Below are positions 41,648 through 50,818 of a stretch of DNA of 64,000 nucleotides, in pieces. Source of the stretch: [Flexibacter] sp. ATCC 35208 (GTDB lineage Bacteria; Bacteroidota; Bacteroidia; Chitinophagales; Chitinophagaceae); contig NZ_MTKN01000002.1 in assembly GCF_001975825.1 (NCBI RefSeq), positions 62,001 through 126,000 of the forward strand, written 5' to 3'. Below the pieces are notes generated by a model. It was not told where the DNA came from, did no database searches, and worked only from the letters and a program-made list of their open reading frames with translations. The stretch's first letter is position 1, and each line of letters opens with the position of its first letter. Both the position numbers and the translations under genes were made by a program.

Positions 41648-43168
41648 TTATTCTTTATCCCACCATATGCGGGTTGTCATCAGGTTTGCGCCTTGTCTGT
41701 CTATCGCTTCCTGCAGGCTTGCTGCGTTCACGCTTTCTTCTGAAGGTGGATACAGGAGACGGCGGGGAATGGTACCACCAGTAATATTGCCGGAGATATT
41801 CACTGGCGTGAGTGCAGGATATCCCAAACGGCGCCAGTTGGCATGAATCTCCTGTTCATCGAGGAACATGGATACATAGTATTCATTGCCGATCATTTCC
41901 AGCTGTTGAGCTGTGGTACCAGTAAGAGTATGTGCTGCCTGGTAAGCTGTGATTTTACTTTCAGCAATCACCCCTGCAGTGCCAAATTCTGCCCAGTTGC
42001 GCATAGAAGCACCAATGGCGGCAGAGAAAGTAGTCGCTGCATCACCGGAATACCAGCCTCTTACAGCCGCTTCTGCCAGGTAAAGATTTACTTCTGCAGC
42101 ACTCATCACAATGATAGGTGCAGTATATTGTAAGATTGTTGAAGGATTTGGTTCTGAATAATACACGAAGCTATCTGGTTTCAGCAGCAAGCCATTGGGC
42201 ATACCGAATTGCAATGCGGTGCTGGTATCTGCCTTTCCATCCTTCCATACGATGGCGATTACATTCAGGCGCGGATCATTATTATCTTTCAGCAAATTGA
42301 TAAATGTCCGGGCCAGTTTACCACCTTCTGTATTGCTCGTACCATCTGCCACCGCGTAGTCGTTGGAAAGCAGGGCTGCCGCTCTTGGATTCCTGTTCAG
42401 CGATGTACCATCTGTGTATTTCATGGTAGCAATATCTGCATCATCCGTAATAACACCACCTGCAATTGCCTTCTGTACCCAGGTCTGTGCAGATGTTGCA
42501 TCGATTTTTGACATGCGCATACCCAAGCGCAGCATCAGGGAGTAAGCAAATTTTTTCCACTTGGTTACATCTCCTTCATAGATATAATCACCTGCACCAA
42601 AAGTTGTTTTGGAGGCATCGAGCGCCTGAGCAGCTTCATCCAGTTCATTCAGCATATCGGCATAGATGTCCTTTTGTGCATCGTAACTAGGTGTAAAGTT
42701 GTTAGTCGTATATCCCTGTGCAGCTTCAGAATAAGGAATGTCGCCATAGAGATCTGTTATGCGGTGCATAATGAATACGCGCCAGATGCGAGAGATGGAC
42801 AATTCATTGACTTCTGATGAGTCCAGTGCATTGATAACGGTCGCTATTTCATTTACAGCTCCGGGAAATCCAGTCGTAAAGTAATCGTAGGGATAGGTAC
42901 CTTGTTGAAAATAATATTTGTCTCCTATACCCGGTACGTCTTTGTATGTAGCAAATTGCTGCATAGATCCACCGCATGCCAGTGCATCTGTGGCAAACCA
43001 GCTGTTGTTCAGCGCGTCCAGCAGAGCTTTGCTGAACATATATTCCGGTACTGCGCTGCTAGAGGCATCCGGATTCACATTCATTTCTTCAAAGCCTTTG
43101 TCACATGACTGAATCAGTAATGTAGCTGCTATTGCTGTATATATAAGAAAGTTAAATCGCATTTTCAT
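41648..43168 (-). CDS. SusD/RagB-family lipoprotein (locus B)
   Basis: The 506-residue surface lipoprotein has the signal MKMRFNFLIYTAIAATLLIQ then lipobox SC, and belongs to the SusD-like group with CDKGFEEMNVNPDASSSAVP at the mature N-terminus. Other marks are SRIWRVFIMHRITDLYGDIP, APIIVMSAAEVNLYLAEAAV, and the late IHANWRRLGYPALTPVN block. This SusD-like_2 type is frequent at loci for peptides or other non-classic substrates. The start at 43168 is chosen for the signal peptide; the frame extends to 43192. It is adjacent to SusC and upstream of RidA. Confidence 0.93.
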   Translation of the reverse strand: MKMRFNFLIYTAIAATLLIQSCDKGFEEMNVNPDASSSAVPEYMFSKALLDALNNSWFATDALACGGSMQQFATYKDVPGIGDKYYFQQGTYPYDYFTTGFPGAVNEIATVINALDSSEVNELSISRIWRVFIMHRITDLYGDIPYSEAAQGYTTNNFTPSYDAQKDIYADMLNELDEAAQALDASKTTFGAGDYIYEGDVTKWKKFAYSLMLRLGMRMSKIDATSAQTWVQKAIAGGVITDDADIATMKYTDGTSLNRNPRAAALLSNDYAVADGTSNTEGGKLARTFINLLKDNNDPRLNVIAIVWKDGKADTSTALQFGMPNGLLLKPDSFVYYSEPNPSTILQYTAPIIVMSAAEVNLYLAEAAVRGWYSGDAATTFSAAIGASMRNWAEFGTAGVIAESKITAYQAAHTLTGTTAQQLEMIGNEYYVSMFLDEQEIHANWRRLGYPALTPVNISGNITGGTIPRRLLYPPSEESVNAASLQEAIDRQGANLMTTRIWWDKE

Positions 43169-43192
43169 AATTCGAGTGTGTAACATGAACAA

Positions 43193-46100
43193 TTAGAATT
43201 TAGCCATCAGGTTCAGACCAAAACTTCTGGTGCGTGGTATACCAAACGCTTCAAAGCCCTGGGCATTACTGTTCGTGTAGCTGGATTCCGGATCAAAGTT
43301 GTCCGTATTCTTGTACAGGATGAGCAGGTTACGTGCTACGAAAGACAGGGAAGCGCTCTGTACGATCTTCAGCTTTTGCACAGGTATCTGGTAGCTCAGT
43401 ACTACCTGGCGCAGTTTTACGAAGCTACCGTCGTATATGAACTGATCTGTATAATTCTTGGTATTGTCGTAGTAAAGACGCAGATTAGATACCGGGATGG
43501 TGTTGGTATAAGCATTGCCATTCTGATCAACGCCACTCAGTTCCAATCCGTTTTCACGGCCTTTCAATGTCTTTTTGTGCAGACCAAAACGGGTAGCGTA
43601 TACATTCATTACAGAGAATACCTTGTTGCCGAATTTACCGTCTACCAGTACATCCAGTGACAGGCGTTTATAATTGAAGGTATTGCTGAAACCCATCGTC
43701 AACGGAGGTACACCATTACCTAAATTTTTCAACGCACTCTTTTGCTCGTAGCCGGTAGCGCTATTGTAAATAGTTTCACCTTTCTCATTTTTCGCTGCGG
43801 AATACCCTTTGATCACACCATAGGGGCTACCTACGGAATTGTGTATAAATGCCCAGCTACCCACGCTGGTAGCCATCTGCAAGGTAGTGAGACCTGCTGC
43901 CAGTTGTTCTACTTTGCTCTGGTTATAAGCCACATTGTAGCTCACATTCCAGGTGAAGTTTTTAGATTTTACAGGTGTACCGGTTAACAGTACTTCAATA
44001 CCCTTGTTGGATAATTTACCCACATTCAGCAGTGCATTATTATAGCCGGAAGTGGTAGAGATGGCCGTAGTTACGATGTCGTTCGTCGTATGCTTGTTGT
44101 AGTAAGTGATATCAAAACCTATACGGTTATTCAGGAGCTGTGCTTCAACACCTACTTCGTAAGTAGTAGACGTGAGTGGTTTCAGGTTCGAATTGGTGAC
44201 CAGGTTTGCACCGTTTGACTGTGTGATTGTTTGTACAGGTTGGCCTTCATGTCCACCCTGTACCATACTATAACTCTGGTTCAGGATGTATGGATCAGGC
44301 GTTGCACCACCCACCTGCGCCCATGAGGCGCGTACTTTAGCAAAGCTGATAGCTTTAGGCAGCTGTACCGCATCAGAAAGAATGAAGCTGCTACCTACAG
44401 CAGGATAAAAGATGTGATTATTCTGAGGACTTAATGTAGAAAACCAGTCTTCACGGCCGCTGAAGTTCAGGAACAGGACAGATTTATAATCCAGGTCTAC
44501 CGCACCGAAAATAGAGTTAGTCGCTACATTATTTCTTGTGGGCGTAGTTGTGACTGTACTCAGGTTGGTATAGCTGTAGAAGAATGGAATAATGAACTGT
44601 GTACCTGTAATAGCTGTTTGATTTGATTTGTATCTGCGTGAATTTCCACCTGCAAGTACGTTCAGCCCGATTGTACCGGCGAGTTTGGTATTGTAGTTCG
44701 CCGTCAGCATAGAGTTGGTTTCTGATACTGCATTTCTTATGCCGCTGTATTCACCTGCAGCACCTGTAGTATATACTGTACCGGTTGGAATGATACCTAC
44801 ATAGTCATAGTTAAAGAAATCGCGGCTGATATTTCCTTTTACATACAGGTTCTTGAGGATGTCGTATTTCACACTTGCCTGACCAATGAAACGGTTTTTG
44901 GTATCATTGTTTTTGAAGCGGTTCACTACGAAATAAGGGTTGGAAGCGTACGCAGTTTCATTCCATTGTATTTCACGACCATTTGCATCATAACCGGGAT
45001 CCAGGGAGCGGATGTCCACAGTATTCGCGATCATATACACGCCCCAGTTGGGGTTGCCGGTAGCATCCCCGGAACTGGAGCGGTTTGTGGCATTCTCAAC
45101 ATTATATTGCGCTATTGCTTCGATGCTGATCTTTTTACCCAGGACAGCGTTCAGGTTCAGGTTCGCAATTTTCTTGTCGAACTTTGAATTGGGAACGATG
45201 CTTTTGCTGTTGGTATTGGAGAGCGAGAAGCGGAAGTTCAGTGCTTCATTACCACCGTTAAAAGCCACGGTGTTTGTATAGGTAGAACCTGTACGGTAGA
45301 AATTCTTGATATTGTTCTTTTGTGGAGAGTATGGATGTTCTTTACCATCGAATGCGATATAATTCTGACCATCCATCTTAGCCCCCCAGCTGCGACGGCC
45401 CCAGGTTACTGCCTGTGACTGTGAAGAAGGTTTTACACCACCATCACCCTGGCCATATTCATATTGCCAGTCAGTAAATACAACAGGTGTTTCTGCGGTG
45501 AAGGTAGAATTGTAATCTACCCCAACCCCCTTTCGGGCACGTCCTTTTTTGGTAGTGATGAGAATTACACCATTTGCTGCGCGGGAGCCATAGAGTGCAG
45601 CAGCAGTACCACCCTTCAATACGCTAATAGTTTCGATATCATCAGGGTTGATACCACCAATACCATCACCACGGTCTACGTTCTGACCACCACCACCGGT
45701 AGTAGGGCTTCCGCCTGGTGTAGTGTTATCGATTGGCATACCGTTTACAACATAGAGTGGTTGGTTATCCCCATTCAATGAGGTGTTACCACGAATGATC
45801 ACACGGCTGGAACCGCCGGGGCCACTGGCCAGGCTAGTAGCGTTCACACCTGCAATTTTACCGGTAAGTGCATTGGCAACGTTCACCTCGCGGGCCTGTG
45901 TGAAGTCACTACCCTTTACTTCGGTCACTGCATATGCCAGTGCTTTTTTATCTTTTTTGATACCCAATGCAGTCACTACTACTTCGGAGAGTGCTTTGTT
46001 GGATTCAGCGAGTGTTACACTTACCAGGTCAGCAGCGCTGTTGACAGTGATCTCCTGTTTATCAAAACCAATGGATGACACTACCAATACTACAGGAAGT

Positions 46101-46639
46101 GTAGCATCTTTTAAATTAAGTTCGAAATCTCCTTTATCGTTGGCAACAGTTACGAGAGCGGAATTACCTTTTACAGAGATGGTAGCACCTGGTACCGGCG
46201 CACCATCGGGGCCGGTAATTTTCCCTTTCAGTTTATCAGCAAAAAGTGCGTTGTAGTTGAGAATAGTCGTATTTACGTCCCTTGTATAAATAGAATACTG
46301 TGTTTTGTTGACACGGCTATAGGCAAGCGCGAAATCAGACAGTAACAGTTTTAAGGCAGCTTCTGCCTCCATTGTTTCTGCTTTGTCTACGACATCAGCG
46401 GGCACCATTTTACCATCCAGCAGTCCTTCTCTGTATGCGAAACGGATATTTTGCAGCTTTTTCAGCCTTATCAGTGCATCCTTCAGTGACATTGTTCCTG
46501 CCTTGTGGTATGGGATATTGTCTGTCTGCCTCATGGAAGCATACATCGCGGGCGTCTGTGCGCTGACAGGTGCAGCAATACCTGGTAGCAGGGCACAGGA
46601 AAGCAGCCCCAAAATTAGATTTTGGTTTAAAATGTTCAT
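43193..46639 (-). CDS. SusC-type TonB-dependent transporter with STN domain (locus B)
   Basis: The 1148-residue transporter has a signal peptide (1-28, ending PVSAQ), an STN domain about 50-120 (SLKDALIRLKKLQNIRFAYR), and a carboxypeptidase-regulatory domain about 138-225 (LKGKITGPDGAPVPGATISV). The plug holds VVVTALGIKKDKKALAYAVT and VIIRGNTSLNGDNQPLYVV, and the barrel ends SFGLNLMAKF. Its STN domain and the FecR/sigma genes directly upstream predict substrate-dependent induction of the whole locus. It is paired with SusD whose gene starts within about 25 bp. Confidence 0.94.
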   Translation of the reverse strand: MNILNQNLILGLLSCALLPGIAAPVSAQTPAMYASMRQTDNIPYHKAGTMSLKDALIRLKKLQNIRFAYREGLLDGKMVPADVVDKAETMEAEAALKLLLSDFALAYSRVNKTQYSIYTRDVNTTILNYNALFADKLKGKITGPDGAPVPGATISVKGNSALVTVANDKGDFELNLKDATLPVVLVVSSIGFDKQEITVNSAADLVSVTLAESNKALSEVVVTALGIKKDKKALAYAVTEVKGSDFTQAREVNVANALTGKIAGVNATSLASGPGGSSRVIIRGNTSLNGDNQPLYVVNGMPIDNTTPGGSPTTGGGGQNVDRGDGIGGINPDDIETISVLKGGTAAALYGSRAANGVILITTKKGRARKGVGVDYNSTFTAETPVVFTDWQYEYGQGDGGVKPSSQSQAVTWGRRSWGAKMDGQNYIAFDGKEHPYSPQKNNIKNFYRTGSTYTNTVAFNGGNEALNFRFSLSNTNSKSIVPNSKFDKKIANLNLNAVLGKKISIEAIAQYNVENATNRSSSGDATGNPNWGVYMIANTVDIRSLDPGYDANGREIQWNETAYASNPYFVVNRFKNNDTKNRFIGQASVKYDILKNLYVKGNISRDFFNYDYVGIIPTGTVYTTGAAGEYSGIRNAVSETNSMLTANYNTKLAGTIGLNVLAGGNSRRYKSNQTAITGTQFIIPFFYSYTNLSTVTTTPTRNNVATNSIFGAVDLDYKSVLFLNFSGREDWFSTLSPQNNHIFYPAVGSSFILSDAVQLPKAISFAKVRASWAQVGGATPDPYILNQSYSMVQGGHEGQPVQTITQSNGANLVTNSNLKPLTSTTYEVGVEAQLLNNRIGFDITYYNKHTTNDIVTTAISTTSGYNNALLNVGKLSNKGIEVLLTGTPVKSKNFTWNVSYNVAYNQSKVEQLAAGLTTLQMATSVGSWAFIHNSVGSPYGVIKGYSAAKNEKGETIYNSATGYEQKSALKNLGNGVPPLTMGFSNTFNYKRLSLDVLVDGKFGNKVFSVMNVYATRFGLHKKTLKGRENGLELSGVDQNGNAYTNTIPVSNLRLYYDNTKNYTDQFIYDGSFVKLRQVVLSYQIPVQKLKIVQSASLSFVARNLLILYKNTDNFDPESSYTNSNAQGFEAFGIPRTRSFGLNLMAKF

Positions 46640-46691
46640 TAGTTTTTTTTTACGTGTACTGTTTATACGCGCTTCCTCCGCGTACTCCCTT

Positions 46692-47723
46692 TTACTTTCC
46701 TGATGTGATGACCAGTTCCTTTTTGGATGGCTGATCGATTGTTACGTTTAGCGTAGTGGTAATTACGGTTAAGAGTTCTTCAACATTCGTTACGTTAATA
46801 TCTCCTTCAATCTTTAACTTCCTGAGTGAGGCATCAGCTACTTTCACGGTATAGCCATAGTTATCCTGCAGTGTTTCTATGATCTCACCTAAAGTGGCGT
46901 CTGTAAACGTAAGCTGTATCTCGGTCCAGCGCTTTATCTTCTCGGGCTTATCTAACTTTCTTGTTACTAGTAATTTATTGTCTGCGTATTCCACATAGTC
47001 TCCAGGCAACATGACGAGCGAGCGATCCTTATTATAATCTACTTTGATCTTACCTGTGATCAATCCAACTTTGGTTTTACCATGACGGCTTCTGACATTG
47101 AACGATGTACCCAGTACTTCTATACTAATGCCATTGCTATGTACTATAAATTGCTGGCCGGGGCCTGTCCTGTTGATATGTTTTACATCAAAATAGGCTT
47201 CCCCATCAATCCATACTTCTCTTGGTTTAGTGTCACTCCATTCTTCATTGAATGATATAGCAGAAGATGCATTGAGTGTTACGGTACTATGGTCTGGCAA
47301 TGTCACTGTTCTCATTTCTCCATAACCAGTTGCTATCTGCTCCATATGCGTCCGGAAGTAATGGTTCACCATCATATACCCCCCGGCAGTCACTACCAGG
47401 GCTACTGCTGCTGCACGCACCCAGTTGTTTAACCAACGCAGGCGGGCAGGGCGGGCACCCTGACGTTCTATAGTCGCAGTGATCCTTTCGAGTACACGGG
47501 CTTTGCTATCTTTATTGTCCCAGAACTCCTGTGACCGGTAGGAACGAATCACATTTACAGCAAACTCAAAGTTGGCTGCTGCTGCAGGATATTGTACAGG
47601 GAATTCGCTCCAGAATTGTGCTGCTACAGGGTCTTGTTCTTTGCCTGAAACCCATTTGATAAAAGCATCATCGTCCAAAAAATCCTGTAGTGAATACGCT
47701 AAATATTTATCATTGTTCATCAC
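46692..47723 (-). CDS. FecR-family anti-sigma factor (locus B)
   Basis: The 343-residue protein has a cytoplasmic N-terminus of about 100 residues (NDKYLAYSLQDFLDDDAFIK), one transmembrane helix near 108-124 (AAAVALVVTAGGYMMV), and the FecR domain (GYGEMRTVTLPDHSTVTLNA, VWIDGEAYFDV, IEVLGTSFNV). A C-terminal DUF4974 part (TFTDATLGEIIETLQDNYGY) follows. It is close to the start of the STN-SusC gene and downstream of the sigma gene, the usual signalling order. Confidence 0.93.
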   Translation of the reverse strand: MMNNDKYLAYSLQDFLDDDAFIKWVSGKEQDPVAAQFWSEFPVQYPAAAANFEFAVNVIRSYRSQEFWDNKDSKARVLERITATIERQGARPARLRWLNNWVRAAAVALVVTAGGYMMVNHYFRTHMEQIATGYGEMRTVTLPDHSTVTLNASSAISFNEEWSDTKPREVWIDGEAYFDVKHINRTGPGQQFIVHSNGISIEVLGTSFNVRSRHGKTKVGLITGKIKVDYNKDRSLVMLPGDYVEYADNKLLVTRKLDKPEKIKRWTEIQLTFTDATLGEIIETLQDNYGYTVKVADASLRKLKIEGDINVTNVEELLTVITTTLNVTIDQPSKKELVITSGK

Positions 47724-47765
47724 GCTATCCCCTGTTTATTGGTATTATACATGACATATTGAAAA

Positions 47766-48380
47766 TTATCCCTCCAAAACCGGATTTTTTTTTGAAATAT
47801 TTTTCAGCAGGAAGAAAAGGCCGCATAAAAGCAGCCAGGTTTGTTTGTTGGAGGCCTTTTGCAGGTTATCGAGGGCTTTATATAATAATTTATAGGTAGA
47901 ACTCATATTGATGTCCATGATCGTGGAGATTTCTTCGTAGGACATGCCTTCATAAAATCGCAGGAAGATGATCTCCTGTTGTCTGGCAGGGAGGGTATTA
48001 ACCAGGTCTATCACCTGCTTACGCAGTTCCTGCTCCTCCTGCCGGAAAGATGCATCAGGAATAAAGTTGACAGTAAAGCCAGTCCCTTCCCCATCCAGTT
48101 CCACGAATTTAGAAAGGGACTGGATCTTACGGAATAAGGTAGAACGGAATGCTTTGTACAGGTAATTTTTTACAGATACAGGTTGACCCAGTCGCTGGCG
48201 GGTAGTCCATATTCTCACAAAGAGATCGTGCACTACATCGTGGATGAGGTCTTCATCCCGCGTAAACTTACGGCCATAGTTGTTCAATAGTTCGTAAAAC
48301 TCTCCATAAAGAGCGGTGAAGGCATCCCAGTCCCCCTGTTTAAACGCATTCCACCATAACACATGACTCTCCGATTGCAT
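47766..48380 (-). CDS. ECF RNA polymerase sigma factor (locus B)
   Basis: The 204-residue ECF sigma factor has region 2 (EFYELLNNYGRKFTRDEDLI, HDVVHDLFVRIW) and region 4 (LPARQQEIIFLRFYEGMSYE, EISTIMDINMSSTYKLLYKA). The C-terminal tail is hydrophobic (QTWLLLCGLFFLLKNIS), as in loci A and C. It heads locus B and should direct transcription of SusCD and the downstream enzymes under control of FecR. No consensus promoter was found right upstream, so the sigma gene may itself depend on another sigma factor. Confidence 0.93.
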   Translation of the reverse strand: MQSESHVLWWNAFKQGDWDAFTALYGEFYELLNNYGRKFTRDEDLIHDVVHDLFVRIWTTRQRLGQPVSVKNYLYKAFRSTLFRKIQSLSKFVELDGEGTGFTVNFIPDASFRQEEQELRKQVIDLVNTLPARQQEIIFLRFYEGMSYEEISTIMDINMSSTYKLLYKALDNLQKASNKQTWLLLCGLFFLLKNISKKNPVLEG

Positions 48381-48423
48381 AGACAGTTGATTTTGGAAGA
48401 CGCCTAATAATACAAAAAACTGG

Positions 48424-49488
48424 TCAAATCTTCACGATAATATTTCGCTTGTACATGATCCAAACGGGTATGAGCATGAGTAGTACCAATGTGATAGCTG
48501 CTGCCAGTGAGGCATTGAGCGGCGATAAGAATGGCATGAACAGGGAGGATGGTATACTGTGTATTCTTGGTACCAGTCCGGACAGTACATATGCCGTAAT
48601 GGCGTTCCGGCCAAATGCTACAAATGGCGGTGTAATGCTTTTATATCCCTGTACATCTATGAGCCAATAGCAAAGCGCCAATCCCATACTAGCCAGCCCT
48701 GCTGTAAATAATACGAATGAACTGGTCCACAATTGTTTGTTGATCGGGAAAAAGCCATCCCATACCAGCCCTGCCAATACTGACAGGAAACCTGCTGTAA
48801 ATAACCAGGCGACCTTATCTGCTTCAGGCTTATCTTTTCTTCTGACCCAATCACCCACCATAATCCCCAATAAACCAGTACCAATCGCAGGTAATGTGCT
48901 TAAGAGTCCTTCTGGGTCCCAGGTGCGGGATTGCTTCCAGAGATGATCAGGGGTGAGGATCAATCTGTCCAGCCAGGCACCTAAGTTAGTTTCCGGTTCC
49001 AGATTGGGATACCCCACACCCGGTACAGGCACAAGGGTCATAAGCAGGTAATAGCCTACCAACAGCCCGCCACAGACCCAGATCCTGGTTTTGCTGCTGG
49101 TTTTCAGATATAATAATGATATGATGAGGTAAACTACCGCAATCCTGGCCAATACACCCGGTATACGGACGTGTGCGAAGTCGAACTTAGGGATCAATCC
49201 AAAAGCCAGTCCAATGCCAAATATGATGGCCGCACGGCGAAATATGTGGAGGATGAGTGATTTATGTAGGGTAGGGTCTTCTCTCCTGCTGCTCAGGGCA
49301 AACGATACTGCTACGCCCACCATAAAGAGGAAGAACGGGAATACCAGGTCTGTAGGCGTGCAGCCATTCCATTTTGAGTGCTCCAGAGGGGCGTAGATGT
49401 GGGCCCAGTCACCGGGATTGTTTACGAGGATCATTCCGGCTACGGTAACGCCGCGAAAAAAGTCTAGGGAAAGTAAGCGCTGTTTCAT
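48424..49488 (-). CDS. HGSNAT/DUF5009-type membrane acyltransferase
   Basis: The 354-residue multi-spanning inner-membrane protein resembles the heparan-alpha-glucosaminide N-acetyltransferase/NagX group. Typical are the N-terminal RLLSLDFFRGVTVAGMILVN, the catalytic-region PLEHSKWNGCTPTDLVFPFF segment with its conserved His, and about ten transmembrane helices. These proteins transfer acetyl groups across the membrane to amino sugars or similar acceptors, but bacterial members are largely uncharacterised. The acceptor cannot be inferred. It is between a small secreted gene (upstream, with a terminator) and the locus B sigma gene, and may be independent. Confidence 0.85.
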   Translation of the reverse strand: MKQRLLSLDFFRGVTVAGMILVNNPGDWAHIYAPLEHSKWNGCTPTDLVFPFFLFMVGVAVSFALSSRREDPTLHKSLILHIFRRAAIIFGIGLAFGLIPKFDFAHVRIPGVLARIAVVYLIISLLYLKTSSKTRIWVCGGLLVGYYLLMTLVPVPGVGYPNLEPETNLGAWLDRLILTPDHLWKQSRTWDPEGLLSTLPAIGTGLLGIMVGDWVRRKDKPEADKVAWLFTAGFLSVLAGLVWDGFFPINKQLWTSSFVLFTAGLASMGLALCYWLIDVQGYKSITPPFVAFGRNAITAYVLSGLVPRIHSIPSSLFMPFLSPLNASLAAAITLVLLMLIPVWIMYKRNIIVKI

Positions 49489-49508
49489 TGAATGAAAAAT
49501 ATAAAAAA

Positions 49509-49536
49509 AAAGGGAATCATTATAATGATTCCCTTT
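49509..49536 (-). terminator. Terminator of the 49542-49979 gene
   Basis: The perfect 12-bp stem AAAGGGAATCAT / ATGATTCCCTTT has the loop TATA. On the minus strand it is followed by a T-run. Confidence 0.85.
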
Positions 49537-49541
49537 CTCAT

Positions 49542-49979
49542 TTATTCTTTCTGTGCTATTTGCATTTTGACGAGGGTCGCCCTGTCATAAAACACCAGCT
49601 TAGTTATTTTCAATGATTTTTCGTCTTCAAATTGAATATCCACCTGGTAATAATCCGGGAATTTATCCTTCGGCGCGTAATACCGGCACCTGAAAAACAC
49701 CGTACTATCTGTCTTCATGGCCGTTACAGCAGGTATGGTCATTTCTGCCACATCCCGGATACTTTCTGCCGCACCTTTCATGTTCGACTTTAGGAGATTG
49801 TCGTATTTTACTTTGGTCTGGTCCAGTAATTTTGCCGCTTTATCGGGTTTTCCATCCTGGACATACTCCATAAAGTTTATAGCAACTTCCCGCTGGTCTA
49901 AATTCCCTATGTTCTGGGCTAAAGCGGGTTGCAATGCCAACAGGCATAGCACCATAACGAGTAAATAGTTGTTTTGCAT
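49542..49979 (-). CDS. Small secreted protein of unknown function (DUF4878-like)
   Basis: The 145-residue protein has a signal peptide (MQNNYLLVMVLCLLALQPALAQ). The mature ~120-residue domain starts with helices (REVAINFMEYVQDGKPDKAA) and continues in a beta-rich half (TVFFRCRYYAPKDKF, YYQVDIQFEDEKSLKITKLV). That pattern is like the NTF2-type DUF4878/DUF3887 secreted proteins. Function is unknown. It is a single gene with its own terminator. Confidence 0.65.
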   Translation of the reverse strand: MQNNYLLVMVLCLLALQPALAQNIGNLDQREVAINFMEYVQDGKPDKAAKLLDQTKVKYDNLLKSNMKGAAESIRDVAEMTIPAVTAMKTDSTVFFRCRYYAPKDKFPDYYQVDIQFEDEKSLKITKLVFYDRATLVKMQIAQKE

Positions 49980-50243
49980 ACGAAGGGGGAATAAAATGAT
50001 GGTTGAATTTGAATACGACTCTCTGGATTAGACAGCCCTTGCTCTGACAGGTTTAAATTTATCCGCACTTTTGTTATCCCTAATTTAACGAATTAACCCC
50101 ATAAAATGAACGAGCGGGAAATACGAGCAACTCAGACAAAGGACCATGGCGATGCTACCAGAAGAAAAATTATATAAATAGGGGTATTTGTTCTATTCAG
50201 TTGTCTACCTTTAGACGCAAATGACCATTGGGTAATAGAATTT

Positions 50244-50816
50244 GTGAAAGAAAAATTATCAGATAGCCATACAATTGAGCAATACTTCTTCGAGTATTTC
50301 GAGGATCTGCATCGGTATGCCTATACCTTGCTGAAGGATAATGAGGAAGCGAGAGACGTGGTACAACAGGTATTCATGCACCTATGGGAGAAAAAGGAAA
50401 CGTTATCTATTAAGCAGTCAGCACGGGCTTACCTCTATACCGCTACGCACAATCACTGCCTGAACAGGATTAAAAGCCTTCAAACCCGGCAGCGGCATTA
50501 TAAAAGCTTTGCCACCGGGCAGGAACATGCTACCTGGAACAATGAAGAGCAGGTATCCGTCCGGGCCCTTAAAAAAGAAGTTTTGTCAGCTATGGAATCA
50601 TTGCCGGATAAGTGCAGGGAAGTATTCTATAAAAGCAGATTTGAGGAGAAAACTTACCCAGAGATCGCGAAAGAGCTTGATATCTCCGTTAAAACAGTTG
50701 AAGCTCACATGGGTAAGGCCCTCTATACTTTACGTACAAAATTATCAGACAAAACGTATTTCTGGCTATTGATCTCGTTTCGTTTATTGACTGAAATTCA
50801 AAAATTCTTCCACTGA
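50244..50816 (+). CDS. ECF RNA polymerase sigma factor (locus C)
   Basis: The 190-residue ECF sigma factor has region 2 (QYFFEYFEDLHRYAYTLLKD, EARDVVQQVFMHLWEKKETL) and region 4 (LPDKCREVFYKSRFEEKTYP, EIAKELDISVKTVEAHMGKA). It ends with a hydrophobic tail (TYFWLLISFRLLTEIQKFF) like those of loci A and B. Start is GTG 50244, the only start codon placed before region 2. It is 2 bp upstream of its FecR gene. Unlike loci A and B, the nearby SusC/SusD genes are on the opposite strand. Confidence 0.9.
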   Translation: MKEKLSDSHTIEQYFFEYFEDLHRYAYTLLKDNEEARDVVQQVFMHLWEKKETLSIKQSARAYLYTATHNHCLNRIKSLQTRQRHYKSFATGQEHATWNNEEQVSVRALKKEVLSAMESLPDKCREVFYKSRFEEKTYPEIAKELDISVKTVEAHMGKALYTLRTKLSDKTYFWLLISFRLLTEIQKFFH

Positions 50817-50818
50817 TT

